DNA from: Boswellia sacra
Lineage: Eukaryota > Streptophyta > Magnoliopsida > Sapindales > Burseraceae
Direction: 5' to 3'
Length of the DNA: 64,000 nucleotides
Assembly: GCA_013180625.2 (NCBI GenBank)
Contig: SNVD02010063.1
Span: forward strand, 310,001-374,000
Shown: positions 37,579 to 49,698 of the stretch, one piece after another
Layout: every line of letters begins with the position of its first letter
How positions within the stretch are numbered: the stretch's first letter is position 1
Position numbers and translations under genes: made by a program
The notes under the pieces: model-generated
Told to the model about the DNA's origin: nothing
The model's database searches: none
What the model saw: only the letters and a program-made list of their open reading frames with translations

Positions 37579-38251
37579 GGAAAATTGAGAAAATAGACAA
37601 AATTAGTGGGTTTCATTGAAAAATGGACACATCCTGAAAAATTTTCATGCCATAGACACTTTCTTGACAAAAAGACTCAAATACCCTTTGAAAGTAATTA
37701 CTTGTATCAGGCACAACTCTTTTTGAGGATGAAATTGTCAAATTACAAACTCTGGGGATGAATATCGTGGGGAGACTTGCGCGTTCGACACTCGACACTC
37801 GACACAACTCGACACTCGACACTCGACAAATATCCGACACTCGACACTACATATTTCACCACTCGACACACGACATTTCACCACTCGACAAACAATCGAC
37901 ATTCAACATTTCACCACTCGACAAACACTCGACACTCGACATTCACCACTCGACAAACACTCGACACTCGACATTCATCACTCGACAAACACTCGACACT
38001 CGACATTCATCACTCGACAAACACTCGACACTCGATATTACATAACTCGACAAGACTCGACAGGTTATTTTCGAGTGTCGAGTGTCTTCTTCGGTCGTCT
38101 GAAGAGAGAAAAATAAGACTTTGAAAAAAATTGAATACATAAGGGTAATTGGGTCTTTTTATTAAGAAAGTATCTATGGCATAAAAATTTTTTAGGATGT
38201 ATCTATTTTTCATCAAGGGTCCCTAATTTTGTCTATTTTCTCAATTTTTCC
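37579..38251. mobile_element. Non-autonomous Mutator-like element with long TIRs
   Basis: Terminal inverted repeats of about 118 bp (37579-37696 and 38134-38251) begin GGAAAATTGAGAAAATAGAC on the left and GGAAAAATTGAGAAAATAGA on the reverse complement of the right. They stay alignable through CATGCCATAGACACTTTCTT. The decamer TAAAAACAGC is present on both sides (37569-37578 and 38252-38261) as a perfect target duplication. Long TIRs with 9-10 bp duplications are diagnostic of Mutator-like elements. No transposase is present; the centre is a minisatellite. Confidence 0.88.
37785..38085. repeat. CTCGACA minisatellite inside the MULE
   Basis: The array is built of CACTCGACA heptamer/nonamer words, organised at higher order as a roughly 32-bp unit (CACTCGACACTCGACATTCA then CCACTCGACAAA) repeated several times around 37905-38035. 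The right end has the inverse word TTTTCGAGTGTCGAGTGTC, so the array could fold back. It produces open frames in several phases by repetition alone. Confidence 0.9.
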
Positions 38252-38261
38252 TAAAAACAGC

Positions 38262-41200
38262 TACTGTCCGGAAGTAAAGAGTGTGGGGATAGTCGACAGA
38301 ATCATAGGGACACCAAGTGGTGGGCTGCTATTGGGCCTAATTTGAGATTTCTAAAATCTAACACCATTCGGCTTTCAAGTATAGCTTGCTTTTTGTTAGG
38401 CTGTGATATATGTCAAGGAATAACGATCCTCTCCTCGTTTTATTTTATCTCATCTTTTTTATAAAGATACGATTGAATGTTATTGAAAATATATATATTA
38501 ATGAGAAGGATGAATAAATACATATCTCATCAGTGGTTAATATGAAAATTTACATATAAACAGATTTTCAAAAGTTGAAGTAAAATTAAGTGAATAGAGG
38601 ATATTAATTTATATCATATGTCTACCTAACTAAACCGGCGTGGAAGGGATTCTATCTTGATTTTATTATCGATGGCTAATAAAGCAAACAGAAATGCTAC
38701 TGTTCTGGACATCTGAAATTTTAGCCAAATGCATTATAATAACAACTAGCAAGGTCAAACAAGTTAATCTGATAAGATGATACAAAGTAACTTGGCCACT
38801 TAAGGGACATTTGATTGGCCTGTTTTCCATTTTTTTTTCAAGAACTTGGAAAGTTCTGATGATATTTTATGCAATATAATTTATTCACTCAAATCAAATG
38901 TGAAAGATAAAAGTTCTTGTCAAGTCTTCTCAGCCCACGGCCACTATCTATTAAACAGAAACATGTCTGGCAACTTGTTATCTTATCCTTTTTTAATATA
39001 TGATGGCCTTGCCTGCCATTGTGCTTGACTCGATCGCCTTGCTCTCAGAAGTTGAATTGCAGCAGAGCTAGATACTCATTTCCTTCTCTTTTGACAGAAA
39101 AATATAAATAAACAATGAATTAATTATGGATAATATCTGGATAGTTGTGGAAAAAAGAGAGGGTTGTGACAAGTAAGTCCACAAGTCCAATTCATGAGAT
39201 CTAAGTAGGGGACAAAAGGGTACAACACAAACAAACATTTATAATCATGCCTTCCCCTTAAATTCCTCAAGAGGATCAATATCAGGAAGACATGGCAATC
39301 ACTTCTGATCCTTTTAGATTCATTTGTACATTGACCTATTTCGGCCGAAGCCCTAGCTTTCATATATCTTCTCTCTAACTTGGTAATCATTTCCACTCTT
39401 TTTTTTTTTAAATGTTTTACCACTTGGCTATAGATTCACGCATTATCAAGAAAATCAAGAGGGTCTAATAGATGTACAACGCCTGCTCCACACATGCATG
39501 CCATCTTACTATTTTTATTGGAAGCTTGTGTCACCATTGTTGCAGAGAACACTGTTCTATAAGCTGTTTTGGATATGTTTACTTCTCAACTCTTATATAA
39601 ATGTGCTCTCCACCTACGCTGTACTCTATATATCTCTCTCTGTGTGGAAATTAATGAAAAGCAAAAAGTAAAGAAAAAATCCCTTAGAAAAAGTTAACTC
39701 CAAAGACTGTCTCCTTCATGTCCACACATTTGTCTTCTAAAAAGACAGTACTGATACTTTGTGCGTATTTGTAGTCAATCTAATGTTGGATACCATGGTC
39801 ACCTATGTTAGCCAGCCTGCCAACATGAGCAGATGGACTGAAAGGTACATCTCCTCCTAAAATTGTCCATGCTTGGATTTCCCTGCAACTTAAATCACTG
39901 AAAGTTGTCCAGGAATTTTAGGTTGGATTAAATGACCTGTAGGTACCAAAAAGTTACTATTATGAAAATCTTAGCTTAATTAGCTTCGTGCTTAGTGATC
40001 TTGAAAGGTTGTGGCTTGTAATGAATCAATTAAAAACTAGTGAGTTGCCATCCATCTATTGAACTATCATGTCATGCCTTTTTATCGACTTTTACATGCG
40101 CATTTTATATATCTTATACCTACCAAACATATTCATATCATTATGCTTGTATATGAAATGAAGGTGTAGATGACAATGAGTTCTTTATTGTAGACCAAAA
40201 CTTGATGAGTTTGCCGACAATCCTTTATATCTGGCTGGATGCTGCTGCCTAGTCGGGCCCCCAAGATCATAGAAATAAGTTGAAAATCTTAAGGTGCGTT
40301 TGATTGCTAATGAAGAAGAGTTCAAACTAGCTAGTAAGATTCTTTTTGCTTCTTCGTATCATCAATAATAATGGAAATAATAATCCGGTCACAAACAATG
40401 GTGGCAATTAGTGCAATCAACAGTCATGACCATCTAGGTGATTCTACTTAGAAAAATAGTTTTTCAAACCTGTTTTCTTTCGAGTTAAGTTTGTCAACTT
40501 CATGCATGTGTTGCGATTAAATATAATAGAACTTTTTTTGTCTAAAGTAAGATTCATTATATCCTCTAAGTTTTTTTTTCTGCATAATCAATATTTATCA
40601 AATAAATTATATTAAAATATTTATGATGCACTGTCTTCAATAAATTAGTGGGTTCACCACTGACTGCAGATGTCAAATGGAGTTTACAATTCAATTTATA
40701 TTTGGGTGAATCAAAAAGTTCTACATTTCCGGTGCAAAACCATATTGAAATTACTCTAAACCAAGTATTTCACAGAAGGAGAAACATAATCCAACTTTTC
40801 AACTGAAATCTGCCTTGCCTCATGACCAGTTGAGAACATATATTGAATCCATTATATAGCCAATTATTTAAGGACCATTAAACAATGAGAGTTTTGTTGT
40901 TAATCAAAAAAAAAAAAAAAAACAATGCATAGAAGGTTTTTATTACGATACACGAGATCTCTCTAGCTCTAGCAAATAATTTCAGTCTTTAAATCATGAT
41001 ATATATCCGGATTTTTAGAGAACTACCCCATGAATGTATTGAATTTGGAGTTCACCACCCATTTATTCATCACAAAACGTCAATGCTATTAAATTGAGTG
41101 TTAATTAGAAAGATAGTGCGATCTAAACTTTACCAGACATACCAGACATCACCATTGCACGAAATCTCCTGTTATTGGTTGATGGATGGCATATGCCCAT

Positions 41201-41309
41201 AAATAATTTGGGATTCTCCCTCGAAGTAGGATTGCTTGCAGAGTCACGCATGAATAGTGGCCTAATGCTGTAGCAGTTGACACAGAAGAGTGCAGTTACA
41301 GTGGGTAGA
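38262..41309. other. Intergenic region without a recognisable gene
   Basis: Composition is mixed, with a number of TATA-like words. A frame at 39124-39423 (-) has no recognisable motif. I looked for conserved microRNA words (miR156, 160, 164, 166, 167, 171, 172, 393-399, 408) by eye and found none. One dispersed repeat copy lies at 40553-40718. Confidence 0.45.
40553..40718. repeat. Dispersed repeat, copy 2
   Basis: Near-identical to 26218-26382 in the same orientation over about 165 bp, with only scattered substitutions. See that entry for shared words. Confidence 0.85.
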
Positions 41310-41684
41310 TGATAAGTGCATTATTATTCACTGTTTTAGATAACTCCAAAGTTAAGTTTTGGTTGGTTTGTGAGTAGATTTGGTTATTAAGACTCTAATT
41401 TAGGTTCTTTTCCAGTTTCTAGAATAATTCTTTCAATTGATGAACTTGGAAAGATAATATGCAAGAAATAGCTCAAAAACTGGATTTTCTGGAGGCAGCT
41501 GATGAAGCAAGTCAAAAGCATTATAGCTTAGTTGATAGTATAATTAAATTGCCAAATTTTACTGTTTATATAAATTCGAGTTAGATATGTTTAATAATTA
41601 GTAATCCAATCTCTGTAGAACGATATTCAATTCATCATTATATTATTTGTTATGATTCTTTGTACTTACGGATTTTGCATAACA
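41310..41684 (+). repeat. Putative 5' LTR of the Athila-like element
   Basis: It starts TGATAAGTGCATTATTATTC, the usual opening of Athila-group LTRs. It contains TTTAGGTTCTTTTCCAG and CTGGATTTTCTGGAGG, and ends just before the primer-binding site with GTACTTACGG ... GCATAACA. It is short for the group, so it may be internally deleted. No partner LTR was found to confirm the ends. Confidence 0.5.
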
Positions 41685-41690
41685 AGTTTT

Positions 41691-41708
41691 TGGCGTCGTT
41701 GTCAGGAA
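41691..41708 (+). other. Primer-binding site (tRNA-Asp type)
   Basis: TGGCGTCGTTGTCAGGAA is a slightly mutated version of TGGCGCCGTTGCCGGGGA, the usual primer-binding site of plant Ty3/gypsy elements. It lies directly downstream of the putative LTR. Confidence 0.7.
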
Positions 41709-41905
41709 TTGTGTTTTACTAATATTAAACTAAATAAATTAGTTTTAGTTTGAATTTTTTTTGCTTATTTAAATTTGTGTTTTGTTTCTTTGTGTTTATC
41801 AGTTGTATGCGAAAGTTTGGAAACAAAGATCTATTGCCCTTGGATTTTGAGATAGAACACAAGAATAGAAAGGAAAAGTGAGAAAAATCCAAACAATCAA
41901 GTACA

Positions 41906-42614
41906 ATGGGAGACAATATACCAACACCTGGAGATGGAGCTATCGTTCAAGCCAATGCAAGACTTATGAATTACACTCTCCCCACAGTGACTAGAATTCA
42001 TTAAGCAATATGGAAGCTAGCTATTCAAGCAAATACTTTCGAGATCAAGCCAGCTACCTTGCAGATGATTCAATCATCTCCATTTTGTGGATTAGCTAAT
42101 GAGGATCCTAATGCTCATAGGAAATTTTCTAAAAATTTGTGATACTTTTAAATTTAATAGAGCCTCGAATGATGCTATTAGATTGCATTTGTTTCCTTTT
42201 TCATTAAGAGATAGAGCTAAGAGTTGATTGAATTCTTTGCCTTTAGGTTCTATTACCACTTAGGAGGATTTGCTCAAAAGTTCCTTGTAAAGTTTTCCCA
42301 CCATTAAAGACAGTTAAACTACGAACAGAGATCTCCAACTTTGAACATTATGATGGAGAATCCCTATATGATGCATGGAAAAGGTTCAAAGATTTACTTA
42401 GAAAATGTCCTCGTCATGGTTTAGCTAAATGGATGTAAAAACAAACATTTTATAATGGTTTGGGACATTCAACAAGAACCTTGATTGATGCTGCTTTTGG
42501 AGGGACTTTTATGAAAAAAAACACAAGATAAGGCATATGATTTGATTGAAGAGATGGCTATGAACAATTACCAACAGAGTGGTGAGAGAACTACATCAAA
42601 AAGGGTAGCTGAGA
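41906..42614 (+). pseudogene. gag, 5' part, interrupted
   Basis: It begins MGDNIPTPGDGAIVQANARL and reaches a stop after about 30 codons. Recognisable gag wording continues in shifted frames: FEIKPATLQMIQSSPFCGLA, NEDPNAH, LFPFSLRDRAKS, and the region of IRL/WERF-like gag motifs, with many stops. It is cut by the CACTA insertion at 42615. The remainder resumes at 53988. Confidence 0.7.
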
Positions 42615-42637
42615 TTCCACTACAAGAAATTTTAAAA

Positions 42638-42760
42638 TACTTGACACATTAGTTTTTACATATTTGACTATTTTTTGTAAAATCGTAAAATATGATGTAC
42701 TCAAAAAAAAGTCAACATAATTTTTGCTTATATTTGACACTATTAATTTTCATTTTATTT
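42638..42760. repeat. Left subterminal repeats of the CACTA element
   Basis: Words TACTTGAC, TATTTGACTA, AAGTCAAC and TATTTGACAC occur within 120 bp of the left end. They are sparser than on the right, but the same motif. In CACTA elements subterminal repeats are transposase-binding sites. Confidence 0.6.
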
Positions 42761-43074
42761 ATGAATTTGCCATCATATATATTATGTTTTCATTCCCTCT
42801 CTTTCTTTTGCCCTAAATCGATTTCCCTCCGCTCTTTCCGTCGTTCCCTCGCTTTCTCCTTATCTCCCTCGCTTGAATCCCTTATCTCCCTCACTCGATC
42901 AATCTTTCTCTTTTTCAATCGACTCTTAGCAGCTCAATCCCTCATCTCCCTTGCTCCCTATTCGCCGGTATCTCTTCCTCAATCCATCACTCAAGTCGAT
43001 CGGTCTGCACTGGTTTCTCCATTATTGGTTTTTAATTGTTATAATCTCATGTGACTCACGTGATTCTCTCCTAG

Positions 43075-43684
43075 GTCTTTGCAATTGAAGGTGAAGGAAT
43101 TAACGGAGGAGCGAGAGCAGAGTTTGACAGAGAGTCGGAGAAACAAAACTGGAATATCAGATCTAGAGAGAACCGAAGAAGACGACAGCAAACCATTAAC
43201 GAATAAATCGGTTACTGGTAAGGAATCTGATCGCGAAAATCGGTCAGTAAACGAGTCCAATTTTACAGATCCGAGAGCCACGGATGGGGAGAAACAGCCG
43301 GTGGTCGTACCTGCTTCTGACGAACCGGTTGAAAACAAACTGGCGGGAGAGGATTCTTTTAACGAGAGCTGTGGTAGTGCGGCGAAGGAAACGGAGAGGA
43401 ACTCGGGCGAGCTAGTAGAATCGGTGGCTGAGTCGAAAGGTGGTGAGGAGGAGAGGAGTAGTAAGGAGAGAGAGAGTGGTAGTGATGTGCAGAGCTCGTC
43501 AACGGCAAGATTGTCGAGGGAGGAGGCAGAGAAAGGTGAAAAACCAGTTAATGAGGCGGAGGACGAGGATGATCAATCACCCACCAGCAAAAGATTGTGT
43601 CTTGAATCTCAACCGTTGGTCGATTTCCTCGAGATCCTACAGTCTCATAAACTTGGCTCCATTTTTGAATGCCTCGATAATCAG
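43075..43684 (+). pseudogene. Captured fragment 1: bromodomain-protein exon
   Basis: One exon runs from CTCCTAG| at 43074 to AATCAG|GTAAAA at 43684. It opens with SLQLKVKELTEEREQSLTES, passes through a charged linker (LVESVAESKGGEEERSS), and ends PLVDFLEILQSHKLGSIFE. This matches the segment between the MYB-like and bromodomain parts of plant bromodomain proteins such as At2g42150. The bromodomain itself is absent. The exon has no in-frame ATG, so any translation would have to begin upstream. A CT-rich, leader-like stretch precedes it (about 42780-43030). Confidence 0.75.
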
Positions 43685-43801
43685 GTAAAATTATTTTCAA
43701 TTTCTGAAGGCAATCACGTTTTTAATTTACGATTTTTGTTTTTATTTTACCATATGAATTTCTTTCTTTTCCATCTGTTGTTGCTTAAATTTTCTTTCCA
43801 G

Positions 43802-46800
43802 GCATTGGAGTGCTTGGTTCGACTAGCTTCTGTAAGGCGTTCTTTATTTACAAATGATGCTGCTCATTCTAAGTTTTTGGCCCACTTGATGACAGGAACA
43901 AAAGACATTCTTCAGACTGGGCAAGGTAAATTTTGCTCATTACTTCCATTCTTCTTTGTTTTAGACTTTTTCTCTTTCCATTGTCTTTTCACCGTCCTAA
44001 TTGATATAACAATACTTGGTTTATGCTGGAGGATGTCCCTTTGCTAATTTTGCTGTATTGGGTAATACAAGGCAGTCGCTAAGTTTTCGTTCTTATTATG
44101 GACGTTCAGACCAAACATTTTATGATTTTGCTTTGATACTTGTTTTTGTGCTGATTAGTTCTATGCGCAATTGATTTGTCATTAATGTGTGGAATTTATC
44201 ATTTCTGTAATTGGAGCATACAAGACAGTTTGCTTCATATTTACTATTGGTGGTAGTGGGGTTTTAGTGGGGATAATTTGGAAAATCGAACTGATTGTCA
44301 TCATATTGCTTCCTGGATCAGAAGGATTATAAAGTTGGGATTGATTTCAATGGCAATTGATCTATTTAGTCTGAATGTGTTAAGTTATAGACAAAGAAGT
44401 TCAAGCATAAATATTATATACTTGGCAAATTGTTATGGCTTGGAATCTGTTCCACTGTTGAATCTGCTTCCTGGTTGAGATTTGTTATAGTATATGATTT
44501 ATCATGTCTAATTAATGAAATGCTTTGTAGTAAATCGATTATGAATGAATGTCCTGATCGTGGAAGGTGATGCATTGAAGTTTTGATAATTTGTCCATAC
44601 AGAAATAGGCATCCATGTTACGAGTTTAGTTTTAATCTCTTGTAAGATTTATTTTGTTTGCTTTACTTAATTTTTTTTTTCTTTTAGTCGGTTGCATGCA
44701 ATCCCCTCCCTGTCCGGGACTCAGGTCTTGCTGATCATGATAATTACCATGAGTATTGTCGCCTTCTTGGTCGTTTCAGAGTGAATTATCAGGTAATTAT
44801 TGGATGGACTTTTGATATTAATTTCTTTCTTTTCCATCTGTTGTTGTAATGCAAGGGATAACTTGAGTGCACATACAGTTGTTTAACTACAACCAATAAT
44901 TTTTTGGCTTTGTAAATACATTAAGCATTTCTCGGTGCATGCATATAGCCGAATAGATCTTGGTTATGTTAGTTTCTCTTAATAGATTCATACTTTAAGA
45001 TATTAACCCAAATATCAGTCTTCTGTGACAAAATGCATGGAGGTTGGTTCTTCACCTGCTGCCTCGTTGGCAAAAAGCCATAAGCTTCTTGCTTCGTCAA
45101 GATTGTAGGATTGAGCAGAAGCCCTAAATTTGACTCAAGTTTGCTAAGTGGATTAGAAGGGGATTTATTGGTTATCACCAAAAAAGGGGGAAAAAAAACT
45201 CTGCACCTTTTCGTTTTAGCTAATCAAATTAGAGTAAGACTTTCCTGTTGTTTTGTAGTGTGTAATTAAGGAAATTGTTGTGGACAGATTTGTTGGCTGC
45301 AACTCTAGGCCATGAATTTGAATTTTTATTATGCTGCACAGATACTTGAGTGTGCATCATTTTGTATGGTGATTTAAATGTTATAAAATTGCAAATTGAT
45401 AAGTGATTTTTTATGCTATCTCAATTTGGAGATGCCAAACTTGTAATTTTATTTTGTCTTTTAGCTAGAAATAATAAATCTGTGTTGTATTCAGGTTTTA
45501 GTTACTTCTCTCTGATCATTGAACATGACTGCTGACATTTATTGAATTTAAAATTTGTGATGCAGTTGTCAGAGCTTGTGAATGTGGAAGGCTATAGTGA
45601 TTGGATACGATTAGTAGCTGAGTTTACTCTAAAGTCCTTACAATCTTGGCAGGTTGACTGGTGTTCATAACTTTTAAGCATGTCCGAAAGATTGACGTCT
45701 AACTGTATCAAGCTTTAATTTAATTCTGCATCTTGAATTACATTAGTGCCTTGAACTTTGTATAGCTATTACAGGTGGACTACCGGTTCACTTTCTTGTA
45801 TTCTTTTCTCTGGAACTCATTAATAAAATCTGCTTTTTGTTTCTTATTATATAAAAAAATAGTGTCTCTAGATTGTTTAATTATTTTTTGTTCTAAAAGG
45901 AAATCATTTGGGATCCACATTACCCCCTTGAACCTTGAATTCTAATTAAATTTATGTCTTCTACTAGTGGGCCAGTAGCAGTGTATACTACCTCTTGGGG
46001 CTCTGGTCCAGACTGGTGACTTCTGTACCTTATTTGAAAGGTGATGCACCAAGTTTGTTGGATGAATTTGTTCCCAAAATCACTGAAGGTTTTATCACAT
46101 CAAGGTTCAGCTCTGTGCAGGTATAAACATGCTTTTGTTTGGGGCTGATACTTTGATTTTCTCATAAAGTTTATTTTATTAATAGGAATATTTCTTTTAA
46201 TTTCCTTCTTTACATGTTCTATAGGCTGGATTTCCGGATGATCTTTCTGAGAATCCACTAGACAATGTTGAACTTCTTCAGGATCAGCTAGATTGCTTTC
46301 CGTACCTTTGCAGATTCCAGGTTCAAAATTGATTGCTATATATTTATTCTTCATTTAACTTTTCCATTCGAAAAGATAATGTAGACCTCAAAATTTAGCT
46401 TCTTAGTCTTCTGCCTATTTTTGTATTTATCCAACTCTTGATCTTCTTTGTCTGGTGTGATTTATAAGTATATAGTTTAAATGTGTTGATGACTTATTTT
46501 TTCTCTTGCAGTATGAAACAAGTGGCTTGTTTATAATAAAGATAGTGGAGCCCATTCTTCTGTCGTATACGGTATGATCATTTATTATATGCGAGTCCTC
46601 TTTTTATGATCAAGAACATTCGTGGACATAATAAGTGAAAATTTGATCTCAATATGTTTCTCAATTGACATATACTTCTTAATTGACATATACAGGAACG
46701 GGTACATGTACAGTCTGGTGATAACAATGAGCTTTCTGTGATTGAAGCCAAACTTGCTTGGATTGTTCATATTATTGCTGCTATTCTTAAAATAAAACAA

Positions 46801-47953
46801 TGTACTGGTTGTAGGTAAAATCTTCTTCCAGTTGTTGCTTATTATTATTATTTTTTCACAACATCATTTTCTAGAAGCCAAAAGATTTTTTAATGGTGTT
46901 TATATTTAATTACGTTTGTCTGTGCAGCATGGAATCACAAGAAGTTCTTGATGCAGAACTTTCAGCTCGTGTTTTGCAAGTGATAAATGTCACTGATAGT
47001 GGCCGACATAGCCAGGTATATCGTAGGAAGAATTGTGTTTAGATTATATGAACTTGTTGGATTCAGCTTTTGCAATATTCACTTAATTTTCTTTTCATTG
47101 TCAGAGGTATCGTGAATTGAGTAAGCAGAGACTTGATCGGGCAATTCTCACCTTCTTTCAGCATTTCAGAAAGTCTTATGTGGGAGATCAAGCTATGCAT
47201 TCCTCCAAGGTAATTAAGTTTCTCTATGTTCTTCAATGCCTTTTTTCTTTATGTGTCTGCATATCCTTTGAGGCTCTCTCTCTGTTGCAGCAGCTTTATG
47301 CCCGGTTATCTGAGCTTCTTGGACTTCATGATCATCTTCTACTACTGAATGTAATTGTGGAGAAGATTGCTACAAACCTCAAGTGTTACACTGAGGTGAT
47401 TGCTTTTATTTTTGCTTTCTGCTTCATCATATTATTCTGGGAATTCTACTAATATCTAAATTTTTTCCTAATTTTAGAGTGAGGAGGTTATTGATCATAC
47501 ATTAAGTTTGTTCTTGGAGCTGGCATCTGGGTTAGTATTATGACCTCAGTTTCTGGAAATATTGGAGCCGCCCTTCAGTTTTGTTTTATAAACTTCACAT
47601 AATCCCCTTGATAGTTTTTAGTTTGTATGACTACTATATTTCTTTTTTTTTTTTTCAGTATATGACTGGAAAACTGCTTTTGAAGTTGGATACCATCAAG
47701 TTCATAGTTGCAAATCACACTGTAATTCTATCTGTAACATTATTTCAGTCATTCATTACTCTTTAGTTTAATGTATTTGTTTAAAACTAAATCCCTCTAT
47801 ATGAATTTCTCATTTCAAAGAGAGCATTTTCCTTTTTTGGAAGAATATAGATGCTCCTGCAACATAACAACTTTTTACTACACCATTGGCTGGTTGATTT
47901 TCATGGAGGATAGCCCTGTGAAATTTAAGTCTTCAACGGATCCACTTTTACAA
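43802..47953 (+). pseudogene. Captured fragment 2: exportin-7 (XPO7) exons
   Basis: Thirteen consecutive exons with introns retained: 43802-43925, 44725-44792, 45566-45652, 45968-46120, 46225-46320, 46512-46571, 46696-46814, 46928-47015, 47105-47209, 47291-47395, 47478-47530, 47659-47721 and about 47819-47953. Landmarks are LVRLASVRRSLFTNDAA, LSELVNVEGYSDWIRLVAEF, AGFPDDLSENPLDNVELLQD, QRLDRAILTFFQHFRKSYVG and LSELLGLHDHLLLLNV. This is the central part of the nuclear export receptor XPO7/RanBP16; both termini are missing. Exons 1-11 stay open and in phase. At the exon 11/12 junction one base is missing, which shifts the frame into a stop. Retained introns show capture at DNA level. Confidence 0.9.
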
Positions 47954-48289
47954 GTAAAAATACTCCCTTTCTTTCTTCATGTGCTGTAATAGATCATCTT
48001 GACGTGCCTTGTGGATCTCCTCATGCGTCTTAGAAATAGTCGCATACTTCCTTGAGATTATCTCCTTTTTTTTTCCCTTCCTTCCAGAAGGAAAGATTAC
48101 AACAATACTCAGGAAGCAATGGTAAACTAATTCATACTGGTCTTAATTAAGGCACAATGAGAAATATAATTAATTGAAACCAATTGTGATTTTGATATTT
48201 TAACAAATCACTCTGATCTTAAATTTTTAACATCTTTTGTCAAGAATTGAGGCAATCAAAAAAATATTTGAAGTGAAATGAGAAAATTT

Positions 48290-49043
48290 TAGATTATTTG
48301 GAAATTAGACATCTAATTTTAAAACGCATTATTGAGCATGTGCTTCTGCGACATCTTTGTCTATCAAAAGAAAATGTTGTGCAAATAGTTGATCAACTTG
48401 ATTTTTCACTGCTTCATGGTGCTAAAGGTGATTCTATGGACCATAGACTACCACTAATTTTTGTTATTTTCTTCTTTGGGTGGTGTTCTTCTTTTTCTCA
48501 CCTAGGAATCATTTAAAGCTTAAAAAAATATTTTTATTTGGTCTCAGATCCTGTATCATATTCTAGAAGTTTGCTTGAGGCATTCGAAGTTTTATCAAAG
48601 CGCTTGCGTCTTATCGAAGATATCCCCTTGAGGATTTCTAGTGTACAACCATTGGACTCTGGTAAATTTTCTTAGCATTAAAAACTCTGATAAAGTAGAG
48701 TTTTGACTTGGATTTATATTTCTTAGTCTTCTTGAATGCTTAACCTTCGTGGCCAATGATATTTATGTATGCTTATCATTTTTACAGCTTTTAGGTTCAC
48801 ATCTGTGTTCCCTCCAGAACCTCATCCACTGCCTAAAGAAAAACTTCACGCTTCAAAACTAAATAAGATGACACCTGCTTGCATTCAGCCATTGGAAGTT
48901 ATGATTCAGGCATGGTCCTCTATTTGTTGGTTGTTTCCTAAAACATTGATTTAAATTTTCAGATTGTCTCTAAAGATCTTTTACTTTCTTTATTAGTTGG
49001 AAGGTTCTGGGAATTGGCCGATGGACCCTTGGAGAAGCCATAA
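48290..49043 (+). pseudogene. Captured fragment 3: nucleolar protein 6 (NOL6/Nrap) exons
   Basis: Four exon pieces: about 48290-48427, 48548-48661, 48788-48909 and 48997-49043. They encode LSKENVVQIVDQLDFSLLHG, then LLEAFEVLSKRLRLIEDIPL, FTSVFPPEPHPLPKEKLHAS and LEGSGNWPMD. NOL6 is the pre-rRNA processing factor of the small-subunit processome. Internal junctions are in phase. The donor after the third exon is CAG|GCATGG instead of GT. The reading breaks after NWPMD. Confidence 0.85.
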
Positions 49044-49112
49044 TTATGTAATCTTCAGTCAGGAGTGACTTGGAGAAGCCTTTGCTGAACAGAACTATTT
49101 TAATATTTGCAG

Positions 49113-49698
49113 ATGGAACTTTTTGCATTCAGCTGAGGCAATCCGGAAGCAAGAGTTTTCAAACACCTTGCCCAGAGCATCTGTTCAAGACTTAGGTGTT
49201 ATTCTGATGGGTGCTGGATATGAGGTTATCCTTTACTAGTTCATCCTTCTTTTATCATTTAAAATGTTAATCATGTTATATCCTATATTTTTCTTCTTCT
49301 TCTTCTTTTTTTTTTTTTAAAAAATTGTTTATAAATCAGCTTTTGTATCTGTTTAGTAATGGTTTGGTGCTATTTTTCATAAGAAAAAAAAATTGTGATT
49401 ATAGTCTTGGTTTTGATGAATATAGGTATTCCTGAAAGGACCATCTTTATATGCCTTTAAAGGTCTGGTTGGTCGATTTGCTCCTATTGGGGTGCATCTT
49501 ACAATGCTCTTAATAATGGCAGGTGGAACTCTAAGTGCAACTGGGAGCTTCAGAGGGTCAGTTACAGTGCCACAGGGACTTAATTTTGTTATGGGTGATG
49601 TTTTAGGCCCATCGGGGTTTCTTTCTACTCCGACTAATGCATTCAACACTGAGGTTCATGTCAACAGATTCTACATGGACTACTATGACAGTGGAGAA
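49113..49698 (+). pseudogene. Captured fragment 4: CCS1 (plastid cytochrome c biogenesis) exons
   Basis: Two exons, 49113-49224 and 49426-49698, join in phase. They read RWNFLHSAEAIRKQEFSN, LPRASVQDLGVILMGAGYE, then LYAFKGLVGRFAPIGVHL, GGTLSATGSFRGSVTVPQG and FYMDYYDSGE. This is the middle of the thylakoid System II cytochrome c maturation protein CCS1 (Ycf44/ResB-like). N- and C-terminal parts are missing. Confidence 0.9.

Noticed and set aside
37758..38124. Overlapping frames of HSTLDTR-type repeats
   Set aside because: They are translations of the CTCGACA minisatellite in several phases, with no independent evidence of coding.
39124..39423. 99-codon minus-strand frame, considered as a small gene
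   Set aside because: There is no recognisable domain, and the interval has no supporting promoter or splice signals.
38262..41309. Search for conserved microRNA precursors
   Set aside because: No known mature plant microRNA word was found by eye on either strand. A folding search was not possible.
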